The notes under the pieces were generated by a model that saw only the letters and a list, made by a program, of their open reading frames with translations, had not been told where the DNA came from and did no database searches. Of a stretch of DNA of 64,000 nt, positions 17,139 to 23,930 are shown piece by piece. This DNA comes from DAHUYF01 sp035509275. Its GTDB lineage: Bacteria > Pseudomonadota > Alphaproteobacteria > ATCC43930 > CGMCC-115725. The stretch covers positions 40,621 through 104,620 of the forward strand of contig DATJLU010000219.1 of assembly GCA_035509275.1 (NCBI GenBank), given 5' to 3'. A program made the translations under genes and the position numbers. Within the stretch, counting starts at the first letter, position 1, and each line of letters starts with the position of its first letter.

Positions 17139-17318
17139 TTAGCGAAACCTCTCGATCGCATCGACAATACGCAGCCACCAGGCAACGCGGTCGGACCGGC
17201 CGCGCTCACGCTGGAACTCAGCCGCGCGCCGCGCGATCGATAGGGCGTCAGGGGCGCCGTTCGCGTAAATCATGGCGCGCGCAAACTGCCGAACGTCCTG
17301 GTCGTCATCGCCGCTCAT
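17139..17318 (-). CDS. Small hypothetical protein
   Basis: A 59-residue acidic-to-basic protein starting at the ATG at 17318 (MSGDDDQDV). It contains a helical stretch ending WWLRIVDAIERF, reminiscent of short alphaproteobacterial proteins whose C-terminus reads W-x-x-I/V-x-D-A. No signal or membrane segment. It lies 62 bases downstream of the zinc-knuckle gene on the same strand. Function unknown; coding status rests on codon usage and composition. Confidence 0.45.
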   Translation of the reverse strand: MSGDDDQDVRQFARAMIYANGAPDALSIARRAAEFQRERGRSDRVAWWLRIVDAIERFR

Positions 17319-17380
17319 TAGATGGCAACAGAGCGGCCGGCGAGCCGGTTCCGATCCGGCGATCCCGGCGCCCGGAGGCG

Positions 17381-17680
17381 TCACTCCGCCGCTTGATCGC
17401 GCTTCGTTCTCCTTACCGCCCTCAGCGACGCCATGCCCGTCCGGCTACGCTCGCGCCGGCGATCGCAGAACGCGCACTGTCCAGGGGGAGCAAGCAGCTC
17501 GGCCGGTCGATGCCGTCCCCTCCTTTTGGGTGATGCCCCGATTTCGGTCACCTCGGGCCGCTCCGTCGGAGGTAGCGGAGTGCTCGACGGCGGAGGCGGA
17601 GGGGTTCGGCGCTGAGCGTTCGGGCAATTCCACCGAACGTGCCCCGCTTCCCCACATCGCGTGCAACGGACCAACGCCAT
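17381..17680 (-). CDS. CCHC zinc-knuckle protein
   Basis: A 99-residue protein opening with MALVRCTRCGEAGHVRWNCP. The C-x2-C-x4-H-x4-C spacing is the retroviral-type CCHC zinc knuckle, a single-stranded nucleic acid binding module. It is followed by a Pro/Thr-rich linker and then CAFCDRRRERS, a second Cys pair in a basic context. The start at 17680 has only a weak upstream purine stretch. Zinc knuckles are unusual in bacteria, although short alphaproteobacterial examples exist. RNA or ssDNA binding is inferred from the motif alone. Confidence 0.55.
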   Translation of the reverse strand: MALVRCTRCGEAGHVRWNCPNAQRRTPPPPPSSTPLPPTERPEVTEIGASPKRRGRHRPAELLAPPGQCAFCDRRRERSRTGMASLRAVRRTKRDQAAE

Positions 17681-17855
17681 GCCCGGAGCCTAGCATCGGC
17701 GTTCGTGCCTGGGCGTGTTAGATAACAGTCCTCGAGGGTTTGATAACCGCAGCCGCCCGCTCACCGCCGCTTGCACCGATCACCCCTAGTTTCATCCGGC
17801 CAGCACGTCGATTTTTGCAAGCACGCTTATGATCAATCCCCGTTAACAATAAGGT

Positions 17856-18086
17856 ATGACAATTACGGCGGCGCAGTCGCGTGCAGCTCGCGGGCTGCTC
17901 GGCATGACCCAGGTGCAGTTGGCGATCGAGAGCGGCGTCAGCCTGAGCACGATCGCTCACTTTGAGAGAGGGCACCGTCAGCCGACTCCCGATAATCTCT
18001 CGGCATTGCGGCGCGCCTTCGAGGCAGCGGGCGTCGCGTTCTTCGATGAGAACGGTGGCGGCGCGGGCGTGCGGCTGAGAAAGTAA
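17856..18086 (+). CDS. Small XRE-family transcriptional regulator
   Basis: A 76-residue protein that is essentially one helix-turn-helix domain: SRAARGLLGMTQVQLAIESGVSLSTIAHFERG is the Cro/CI-type HTH, with the stabilising FERG motif, then RQPTPDNLSALRRAFEAAGVAFF. Short solitary XRE proteins of this type are common in alphaproteobacteria. The ribosome binding site is AAGG close to the ATG, with TATGAT 22 bases further up as a possible -10 box. Its targets are unknown; the neighbouring divergent genes are candidates. Confidence 0.85.
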   Translation: MTITAAQSRAARGLLGMTQVQLAIESGVSLSTIAHFERGHRQPTPDNLSALRRAFEAAGVAFFDENGGGAGVRLRK

Positions 18087-18201
18087 TGAGCCTCGCCGCA
18101 ACTTCGGCTTCGGGGCGGCTGCACGCCCGCAGTGTCGGCACGCGCATCTAGAGCCGCGGCTCGGCGGCGCGGACCATATGGGCGACGCTACTCAGATATA
18201 G

Positions 18202-18657
18202 TCAGCTATATTCGGCGCCGGGGCGAAATTGCGTCCCCTCGACAAGCAGTCCGGCGCCCGGAACGAAGTTTACCTCCAGTCTGATGCCGTCCGGATCCTC
18301 GAATAAAACGGAGTAGTAGCCCGGCGCCCAGGTGTCTTCGGCGGGGCCGCGAACGATGGTCGCGCGCATCTCGCGGAGCAGGGCAGCGCATTTGTCCACA
18401 TCCTCACGCGAGCGGGCGCGGAGGCAGAGATGGTGCAGGCCGACCCGCTGCTGCACGAAGCGCTCGCCCGCCCGCGCCGGATCGCATGGTTCGATGCCAA
18501 TCGCAGTCCGTGCCCCGACGCAGTAAAAGAACCGGTCGCTGTCGGACACCACCGTCATCCCGAATTCCGGCAAGAGGCGACGATAGAACGCGCGGGCAAG
18601 ATCAAAGCGGCTCACCGTCAGTATGACGTGGGCCATTCCATTGATTCCGATGGTCAT
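18202..18657 (-). CDS. VOC family protein
   Basis: A 151-residue vicinal-oxygen-chelate protein with both modules: GMAHVILTVSRFDLARAFYRRLLPEFGM (first), VGLHHLCLRARSREDVDKCAALL (second) and the distal FEDPDGIRLEVNFVPG, where the glutamate is the last metal ligand. The start at 18657 (MTIGINGMAH) is preferred to the ORF extension to 18693. It is divergent from the small gene at 18903. The substrate is not inferable. Confidence 0.83.
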   Translation of the reverse strand: MTIGINGMAHVILTVSRFDLARAFYRRLLPEFGMTVVSDSDRFFYCVGARTAIGIEPCDPARAGERFVQQRVGLHHLCLRARSREDVDKCAALLREMRATIVRGPAEDTWAPGYYSVLFEDPDGIRLEVNFVPGAGLLVEGTQFRPGAEYS

Positions 18658-18839
18658 CGTCACGCCCTTCGTCTTGTGGCGCTGGGGAAGCATCTGGTCG
18701 CTTCGCGACGGCCGTTCAACCGATCCTCTCCGGCCGCAGCGTCCGCGCCCAGCGCGGCCCGGCGAGATGGGTCGAGCGGCACAACCATGTTTTCGCGTGA
18801 ATTGGGTATTGCAATCCGCCCCGGAGCTGACATGCTATC

Positions 18840-18867
18840 GAGCAATTGCTAAGTCATTGAGCAATTG
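18840..18867. promoter_or_regulatory. Direct repeat GAGCAATTG in a divergent intergenic region
   Basis: GAGCAATTG occurs at 18840-18848 and 18859-18867, 19 bases apart, each containing the palindrome CAATTG. It lies between the divergent VOC gene (start 18657) and the gene at 18903. Possible operator; the site is short and could be chance. Confidence 0.25.
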
Positions 18868-18902
18868 ATTGGCCCTAGCAAGGCGAATCATTGCGGGGGC
18901 GG

Positions 18903-19139
18903 ATGGAGGGAAAACCCGCGTCGGCGACGCCTGCAAGCGTCGCAGCCCAGCTCAACGAACTTGCCGATGTCGCACGCCAAGTCATTGTCATAATTGATGA
19001 ACTCTCTCAGTCGACGACGGCTGCGCTCGATGCCGCCGGTTGGCACTCCGGTCACGCCTTCGCGCTGAGGGCTGATCTCGCACGAATGGCAGAATGCGCC
19101 GACCGGGCGAGGCGCGGCATGGCGCAAGCGGACATATAA
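18903..19139 (+). CDS. Small hypothetical protein
   Basis: A 78-residue mostly helical protein (AAQLNELADVARQVIVIIDELSQSTTAALDAAG, later LRADLARMAECADRARRGM). No signal peptide. A TTG at 18891 would add four residues. It ends just before the tRNA gene on the other strand. Codon usage is compatible with coding, but I recognise no family. Confidence 0.4.
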   Translation: MEGKPASATPASVAAQLNELADVARQVIVIIDELSQSTTAALDAAGWHSGHAFALRADLARMAECADRARRGMAQADI

Positions 19140-19140
19140 G

Positions 19141-19230
19141 TGGCGGATGGGGTGAGATTCGAACTCACGGTGAGCTTGCACCCACGCCGGTTTTCAAGAC
19201 CGGTGCCTTAAACCGCTCGGCCACCCATCC
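19141..19230 (-). tRNA. tRNA-Ser (anticodon TGA)
   Basis: On the minus strand the gene begins GGATGGG (acceptor) and ends CCCATCC-G-CCA with an encoded CCA. The D arm contains GGCCGAGCGGTTTAAGG, the anticodon stem-loop is CCGGTCTTGAAAACCGG with anticodon TGA, a long variable arm follows (class II), and the T arm is GTGAGTTCGAATCTCAC. The 90-nucleotide length fits a serine tRNA reading UCA and related codons. Confidence 0.96.
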
Positions 19231-19442
19231 AACGCCTTGATAGCAAAGAGCTTTCCGACTCATCGCCATCAGCCCGAAGGCTCTTGCTTGCGCTACCCGA
19301 AGCCGCTCACTTGCGGTCGCTGAGCACCGTCATAGCACCTCGATGCTCAGTGTCGCCATCTCGCCCCGCTCAATCGGGCGACATGAGGCCAAAAAGCGCC
19401 CGGGGAAACGGAGCGCGGCAGCGGGCTGCGGCCCTCGGCTTC

Positions 19443-19916
19443 CTATTTGACGCTGCTGCCGCTGGCGATGCCGCCGGGCTCTGACGTGATATCCAGAGCC
19501 GTCGCACGGATTTTCCAATCATGGCCCGGCCGCTTGAGCACTTGCATCCAGGTGCCTTCGCCGCTCTCGCGCGGGCTCTCGTAGGTAAAGCGATAGCTGC
19601 CGTAGGAGAGCACGGTGTCGGCATCGATCTGCTGTACGTATTGCACCTGGCCCTGAAGTTTAGTCCCCATCATCTTGATCCGGTCGATCTGCTGCTCGAT
19701 CTGGTCCGACGGGCTCACGCCAAAGCGGTCGAGCGTAACCGCCTGCAGCGAATAAAGGCTCTTGAGCGCGCGTGCGTCAGCGTTGTTGAACGCCTCCAGA
19801 TATTCGGAAAAGACGAGCTCGGCCGAGCGCTTCAATTGCGCGTCGGTGTTCGGCTGTGCGGTTGCCGTCCCGGCGAAGAGCAGCGCGATCGCCGACGCTA
19901 GGATCATTCGAAGCAT
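19443..19916 (-). CDS. Secreted NTF2-like (SnoaL/DUF4440-type) protein
   Basis: A 157-residue precursor with a Sec signal (ILASAIALLFAGTATA, cleavage before QPNTD) and a mature domain starting with a long helix LKRSAELVFSEYLEAFNNADARALKSLYS, the hallmark first helix of cone-shaped NTF2-like folds. Beta strands follow (TVLSYGSYRFTYE, GTWMQVLKRPGHDWKIRATALDITSEPGG). It is probably periplasmic. The fold tolerates many ligands, so no function is assigned. Confidence 0.7.
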   Translation of the reverse strand: MLRMILASAIALLFAGTATAQPNTDAQLKRSAELVFSEYLEAFNNADARALKSLYSLQAVTLDRFGVSPSDQIEQQIDRIKMMGTKLQGQVQYVQQIDADTVLSYGSYRFTYESPRESGEGTWMQVLKRPGHDWKIRATALDITSEPGGIASGSSVK

Positions 19917-20002
19917 GGCGGTTCCCTCGCAAGCTTGAGACGCTTGAACCCGCTACGGTCGCCTCTCGGCTCAATTTTCGGGACCCTTGGCTTGCGCGGC
20001 GG

Positions 20003-20287
20003 CTAATCAGTGTAGCGCCGGTTCCGTTCCATGCGGCGTTGGCCGGACTCCACCGGCAGGAAATATCCGATCGCCGCGACCACGACGCCGGTAATGGCGA
20101 GCATGACCCCGGTTCGGCGGCCCGACATGGCAAGATCCTGCGGCGAGGCGTGTAGCGCACGCGACAAATCGAGCAGAGCCGGGGCGAAATGCTGTACCGC
20201 GCCGGTGCGGGCGATCAGCAAGCTGCCGCTGGCAAACAGCGCAAGCCCGGCGATTTTGAGTGCAGTGCGCAGGCGCCTCTGCTCCAC
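20003..20287 (-). CDS. Small two-helix membrane protein
   Basis: Starting from the GTG at 20287, the protein is 94 residues with two hydrophobic segments (ALKIAGLALFASGSLLIA and TGVMLAITGVVVAAIGYFLPV) joined by a 30-residue polar loop, and a basic tail ending RRYTD. The arrangement resembles DUF3185-type small membrane proteins, but this is only architecture. The frame extends upstream to 20479 without signal-like features; that extension is doubtful. Confidence 0.5.
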   Translation of the reverse strand: MEQRRLRTALKIAGLALFASGSLLIARTGAVQHFAPALLDLSRALHASPQDLAMSGRRTGVMLAITGVVVAAIGYFLPVESGQRRMERNRRYTD

Positions 20288-20657
20288 GGCGGTCCACCTC
20301 GTGATCAACAACAGGCGGCACGTGGGCGAGACGGATGCCGCTTCAATGTGATCCGCGTCACCGTCTCGGAAGGTCGCGTCGATTTGCCAGTCCGAGCCGC
20401 GCGGCCTGTCTGTCGTGTCGTGCGGCACTGCGGACAGGCCATCGATACCCGTTAGCGAGCGCCTACCGCACGATTTCATCGAGATCGAACGTGCGAGGAA
20501 ATTGCATCGGCCGCCGATCGGGTGTACGTTTCTCCATATTTCTCATCGTCATACTCCGGCCCGGGCAATCGCCACGGGCCGGCTCTCTCTCCTGATAAAA
20601 CCTCAGGAGCCAGTAGGCAGCACCGCGCACCTTGGCAACCTCAATGGGGAGGGGACC
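20288..20657. other. Intergenic region between divergent genes
   Basis: About 370 bases upstream of the OmpA-domain lipoprotein gene and of the small membrane protein. A short interrupted palindrome ATCGG-CCG-CCGAT lies at 20506-20518. The ribosome binding site for the lipoprotein gene is GGGGAGGGG at 20646-20654. I see no further gene or clear promoter. Confidence 0.4.
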
Positions 20658-21239
20658 ATGAAACGCGGCCTCACGTTAACAAGCATTGCTCTGCTCGCGC
20701 TTGCGATTACGGGCTGCGGCAACAAGTTGTCGCAGCCGATGCCCGGCCCGACACCCGAGAGCCGGGCCGCGCAGCCGGGAGCCGCGCAATCTACTCTCAA
20801 TGCCGGCGGGCAGGCGGGTGGCCCGCTCGTTCCGGCCACCAATGTACCACCGGCGACTCAGCAAGCGATGCCGCCCGCGGCGGCCGGGCCAGCGCCGGCG
20901 CGTGAGTTCACGGTGTATTTCGATTTTAACAAGTCGACGCTGACCTCCGCGGGGCGCGAGGTCATCAAGCACGCTGCGGCCGCGGCGCAGCAGGGGTCGA
21001 TCGCCCACATCACCGTCACCGGCCACACCGATACAGTCGGGTCTGCCGAGTTCAATCAGCGTCTCTCCGAACGCCGCGCCGACACCGTACGCCGGGCGCT
21101 CATTGCCGCCGGCGTGCCGGCGGGCGAGGTCACCGCAAGAGGCGTCGGCAAAACCGAGCTCGCGGTTCCGACCGCCGACGGGGTCAAAGAGCCGCGCAAC
21201 CGTCGCGCCGTGATTGCGGAAGGGGGACCTGGCGCGTAG
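20658..21239 (+). CDS. OmpA-family lipoprotein (Pal-like)
   Basis: A 193-residue lipoprotein: signal ending in lipobox ITGC (C20), then GNKLSQPMPGPTP and a Pro/Ala/Gly linker to about residue 85, then an OmpA peptidoglycan-binding domain (FTVYFDFNKSTLTSAGREVI, ITVTGHTDTVGSAEFNQRLSERRADTVRRAL, TARGVGKTE, NRRAVI). The TD and R residues that bind diaminopimelate are present. It likely tethers the outer membrane to peptidoglycan. Its first half is paralogous to the short lipoprotein at 16239-16487. It is followed by a terminator and then the second EWEIL gene. Confidence 0.9.
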   Translation: MKRGLTLTSIALLALAITGCGNKLSQPMPGPTPESRAAQPGAAQSTLNAGGQAGGPLVPATNVPPATQQAMPPAAAGPAPAREFTVYFDFNKSTLTSAGREVIKHAAAAAQQGSIAHITVTGHTDTVGSAEFNQRLSERRADTVRRALIAAGVPAGEVTARGVGKTELAVPTADGVKEPRNRRAVIAEGGPGA

Positions 21240-21294
21240 GCCACCGGATAGCCACTCTGGGTTGACCTGCCTGAACCTTGATAAGCCAAACCTC

Positions 21295-21330
21295 GCCCCG
21301 CCCGGCGCTCCCGCCGAGCGGGGCTTTCTT
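21295..21330 (+). terminator. Rho-independent terminator after the OmpA-family gene
   Basis: A 13-base GC stem (GCCCCGCCCGGCG / CGCCGAGCGGGGC, one mismatch) is followed by TTTCTT. It lies 55 bases after the OmpA-domain lipoprotein and before the EWEIL copy 2 promoter region. Confidence 0.82.
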
Positions 21331-21361
21331 CTGTCCGCCGAATGGGCACGCCATAGCCGGG

Positions 21362-21377
21362 CGTGAGGCTCGTCACA
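21362..21377 (+). promoter_or_regulatory. CRP/FNR-like dyad, distal, upstream of EWEIL copy 2
   Basis: CGTGAGGCTCGTCACA fits TGTGA-N6-TCACA with one mismatch. Its start is 40 bases upstream of the next dyad, matching the layout before the minus-strand paralogue. Confidence 0.42.
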
Positions 21378-21401
21378 TGTCATTCTGAGGCCGCTTCCCA
21401 T

Positions 21402-21417
21402 GGTGATCGCGGTCACG
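21402..21417 (+). promoter_or_regulatory. CRP/FNR-like dyad, proximal, upstream of EWEIL copy 2
   Basis: GGTGATCGCGGTCACG fits the N6 dyad with inner half-sites GTGA/TCAC. Its centre is about 62 bases before the ATG. The sequence between it and the ATG (ATGCGTTTTCTGCCTACC and TCGACGAG) is also shared with copy 1. Confidence 0.45.
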
Positions 21418-21471
21418 GGGCAGCTATGCGTTTTCTGCCTACCTTCTTCGTATCGACGAGGGAGGACCACC

Positions 21472-21681
21472 ATGAAAATGCTGCTCGCTGCGACCCTGCT
21501 GGTTGGATTTGCATCGTTCACCTCCGCTCATGCCGAGTGGGAGATCCTTGACTCCGGTTCAGCGGTCTATGCGGGTGCTGCGACCACGCCCGTGACAGCG
21601 ACGGCGAAGTCGGCCGCACCGGCGACGACCGCTTCTGGCGCGACCAAAGAGTTTGCCAAGAACGACGCTGCGTCGAAGTAG
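21472..21681 (+). CDS. Small secreted protein, EWEIL family, copy 2
   Basis: A 69-residue precursor: Sec signal LLAATLLVGFASFTSAHA, then EWEILDSGSAVYAGAATTP and a tail rich in Ala, Thr and Lys. It is nearly identical to the minus-strand gene at 16668-16886 through the signal and the conserved core; the tail carries a three-residue difference in length. The ATG at 21472 follows GAGGGAGGACCACC, identical in both copies. Upstream in-frame extension to 21400 would run through the conserved promoter region and is rejected. Function unknown; an abundant, regulated periplasmic or secreted peptide is likely. Confidence 0.75.
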   Translation: MKMLLAATLLVGFASFTSAHAEWEILDSGSAVYAGAATTPVTATAKSAAPATTASGATKEFAKNDAASK

Positions 21682-21787
21682 TCGTCAGCGCTGCGGCGCC
21701 TGCTCGACCGATATCCGGCGCAAGCTGCGTACTGGTCGTGCTCTGTTGCGGCTCAAAGAATAGTTCTCCAACCGGGAGGGCTCGATC

Positions 21788-22096
21788 ATGCGGCCCTGGT
21801 ACACGATCTTGCCATTTCTCATCGCGACCACGCTCGGCGGTTGCGCCGAGCTCGCCCCCAACAGCGCCGGCGGCGACACTTGCCGTTACCAGTCGTTCGG
21901 CGGTTGGGGCGACAACGCCGATCTCTCGCAGCAGGTCATGCTTCCCTACAATCCGTACTGGGTGAAGTATGTGCCGGCGAATTCGCCGGAAGTCGCGATC
22001 TCGGCCCATGATCCTTGCGCCGGTCAGCCCGGCCACGTGCTTTATGCCGTCGATCCCTCCGCAGCACCGTTGCCACGGGCTGTCGCCGACCGATGA
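21788..22096 (+). CDS. Small lipoprotein, WGDN family, copy 2
   Basis: A 102-residue lipoprotein with lipobox LGGC, then CRYQS, GGWGDNADLSQQVMLPYNPYW, YVPANSPEVAIS and DPCAGQPGHVLYAVDPSAAPLP. It is paralogous to the minus-strand gene at 14251-14565 over the whole length. The ribosome binding site is GGGAGGG. It lies 106 bases after the EWEIL gene on the same strand, so this locus keeps the three families (OmpA lipoprotein, EWEIL, WGDN) in one direction. Confidence 0.72.
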   Translation: MRPWYTILPFLIATTLGGCAELAPNSAGGDTCRYQSFGGWGDNADLSQQVMLPYNPYWVKYVPANSPEVAISAHDPCAGQPGHVLYAVDPSAAPLPRAVADR

Positions 22097-22241
22097 CGGT
22101 TCGCCGGCGTGGTGAGCCGCTTCCGCGTCGACCATGCCGAAGGCTAAGATGGCGCTACCGAACTGATACCGGCGCCGTTGGATCCGCAGCGAGCTTATCC
22201 GAAGGGAGGGCGTGGCATTGGTTGTCGGTGAAGGGGAAAAC

Positions 22242-22508
22242 ATGACGCGATTGGTTGCCTGCGCGCTGTCGCTCAGCCTGATAGCCTCGGTCGCTGCCGC
22301 TCAGACCCCGCCAAAGCACCTTCATCTCTTTAGAACTGAACATGATGCACGGCGGCACTGCGGCAAGGACACCGTCGTCTGGGCGAGTACGTCGACCCAT
22401 CGGCTGTATTTGCCCGGCGACAAGCACTATGGGCACACCCATGGCGGCTATGCCTGCGAAGCGGCGGCGCGAGCCCTCGGCTACCACGCCCCCACGGCTC
22501 ACGCTTAG
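22242..22508 (+). CDS. Small secreted protein with DTVVWAST..H..GDKHYGHT core
   Basis: An 88-residue precursor, Sec signal LVACALSLSLIASVAAA, mature part with HCGKDTVVWASTSTHRLYLPGDKHYGHTHGGYACEAAA. This matches a short alphaproteobacterial secreted family in which a C..D-x-VVW-x-N strand, an aromatic Y-x-x-G turn and a YxCE motif recur; the two cysteines probably pair. The start at 22242 follows GGTGAAGGGGAAAA. Function unknown. Confidence 0.65.
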   Translation: MTRLVACALSLSLIASVAAAQTPPKHLHLFRTEHDARRHCGKDTVVWASTSTHRLYLPGDKHYGHTHGGYACEAAARALGYHAPTAHA

Positions 22509-22634
22509 GGAGTTTGCTGGCGCGGTTTGATAAAGGCGACATCGGCGCCTTGTCACCTGTCCGGCAAGCTGGGAAGCGGCGCAGAGAAAGACCCTGATCC
22601 GCGCAGGGGTGTGCATGTGGCGCAGTTGACGCGA

Positions 22635-22922
22635 ATGGTCCGGAGGCGCGCGATCATCGTCGCGACGATGGCAGCGGGCGCATGCTCGTCGGCTGGTCCT
22701 CCGGCGCTTTCCGGGAGCTCTGTTCCTCCCGCTTCGCCTGCTTCGGCGGGCGCTGACATCTCGGGTGCGGTGCTGTTCGACAGCTGGGAACCGGAGGCAT
22801 CGGTACACAGCATCGCTTCGCGAGCCTGCGCGGACGTCGGAGCGACAGCCGTCATCGGGGCGGTATCGCCCCAAGGGAACCGCTTCAAGCTCCTGCGATA
22901 TCACTGCTCACTTAATCCTTAG
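22635..22922 (+). CDS. Small probable lipoprotein or secreted protein
   Basis: From the ATG at 22635, a 95-residue protein with a short basic start (MVRRRAIIVATMAAGACSS), a Ser/Pro/Ala linker and a compact C-terminal part (GAVLFDSWEPEASVHSIASRACADVGA, then GNRFKLLRYHC). The lipobox AGAC is weak because the -3 residue is alanine. A GTG at 22617 would add six residues. No family recognised. Confidence 0.42.
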   Translation: MVRRRAIIVATMAAGACSSAGPPALSGSSVPPASPASAGADISGAVLFDSWEPEASVHSIASRACADVGATAVIGAVSPQGNRFKLLRYHCSLNP

Positions 22923-23285
22923 TACCAACACCCGAACGAGAGCGCGCAGGGTGCGGCGCGGCGTTTCTCGTTGCTGCAATCGATGTCGGGAAAATGCGAT
23001 TCGGCGGGCTGCGATCTGCTCGACGGGCTTTGCAGCCATGCGCGCAAATCAGCGTTGCGCCGGCGCGCATCCTTGTCACGCCGCCGTGATACTGGCGTGA
23101 CCGCCGTTTGCTTCGATTTTCCTTGGCAAACTCGTGCCGGTCGGCGCGGCGCGCATCTTACGAAGTAGGGGCACCCCTTATCCCCGCCATGTTGCCGCCC
23201 TGTGGCATTCGAAATTGGCGCGCCCCGCGGCGCGCTCCGTGGCGCAGCATTGCCGCCATCAAGTTCATGACCCAGGAGATTTGGT
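22923..23285. other. Intergenic region without a supported gene
   Basis: About 360 bases. Short frames exist on both strands but none has a credible start site and composition. The end (CCCAGGAGATTTGGT) is the ribosome binding site of the next gene. Nothing else noted. Confidence 0.4.
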
Positions 23286-23612
23286 ATGTTGCGTCCGCTT
23301 ACGAATTTCGTTCTCCCCCTGTCGCTCGTTGCCGCACTGGCGCTGCCGCTCGTCAGCCGCCCAGCGCTCGCGGCCGGCGACATTCCCGATGAAGCGGCGA
23401 CCTCCGCCATGACCCGCGCATTGGCGACGAGCAATCCGACGGTCCTGTCGAATCCCGATTTCACCGTCGACCCCGATCTCAAGGGCGGCTCGCTGGGCGG
23501 CGCCGTCGGCACCGACGGTTCCGGCACGGAGAACTACCCGCCCGGCGCCAATGGGCCGGAGGCGACAGGGTCGACCTCCAACGGCAGCATGATGGGCGGC
23601 TTCGGCGGCTGA
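23286..23612 (+). CDS. Small secreted protein with glycine-rich tail
   Basis: A 108-residue precursor: Sec signal VLPLSLVAALALPLVSRPALA, then AGDIPDEAATSAMTRALATSNPTVLSNPDFTVD and a Gly/Ser/Thr/Asn-rich C-terminus ending GSMMGGFGG. An AGGAGA ribosome binding site precedes the ATG. No recognised domain; it adds to the cluster of small exported proteins in this region. Confidence 0.6.
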   Translation: MLRPLTNFVLPLSLVAALALPLVSRPALAAGDIPDEAATSAMTRALATSNPTVLSNPDFTVDPDLKGGSLGGAVGTDGSGTENYPPGANGPEATGSTSNGSMMGGFGG

Positions 23613-23930
23613 GCTCGCTTTCCAACCTGGCCCACGCGATGCTTCACCCGTCGCGCCGAGACGACACTACGGCGCGGCGGGCGCAGGCAAAGAAATCCCC
23701 GCTCGGCACCCCTAGTACGGGCCGAGCGGGGAAAGGTTGGAACTCCGATACATGCCGCCAGGCAACCTAGGGCGGCATCGGCTAACAGAAAAATCGCGCT
23801 ACGGTTCCGGCACGGAAACGGTTGTGTTGGGACCCGTCTCCGCCGCGGGTTGGCCCGATCGCGACTCGATTTAACCCTAAGTTTACCTTGATCCTTCATT
23901 CTTGCTCCGAACTGTTTCGGAGGCGGCCCG
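23613..23930. other. Intergenic region with a hairpin
   Basis: About 320 bases. A perfect 11-base stem CCCCGCTCGGC / GCCGAGCGGGG with a 13-base loop lies at 23697-23731. On the minus strand it is followed by ATTTCTTT; on the plus strand by GAAAGG. It is probably a terminator for the preceding gene region but has no good U-run on the plus strand. No gene is seen. Confidence 0.45.
23697..23731. terminator. Candidate terminator hairpin
   Basis: GC-rich perfect stem of 11 bases. The weak T-tract is on the minus-strand side, although the nearest gene ending toward it is on the plus strand; orientation is therefore left open. Confidence 0.4.

Noticed and set aside
18181..18212. Palindrome TATAGTCAGCTATA
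   Set aside because: It is short, lies over the stop of the VOC gene and has no partner site, so an operator claim is not supported.
22923..23285. Short frames between the secreted genes (for example 22971-23168)
   Set aside because: No ribosome binding site, arginine-rich shadow-like composition and no recognisable feature.
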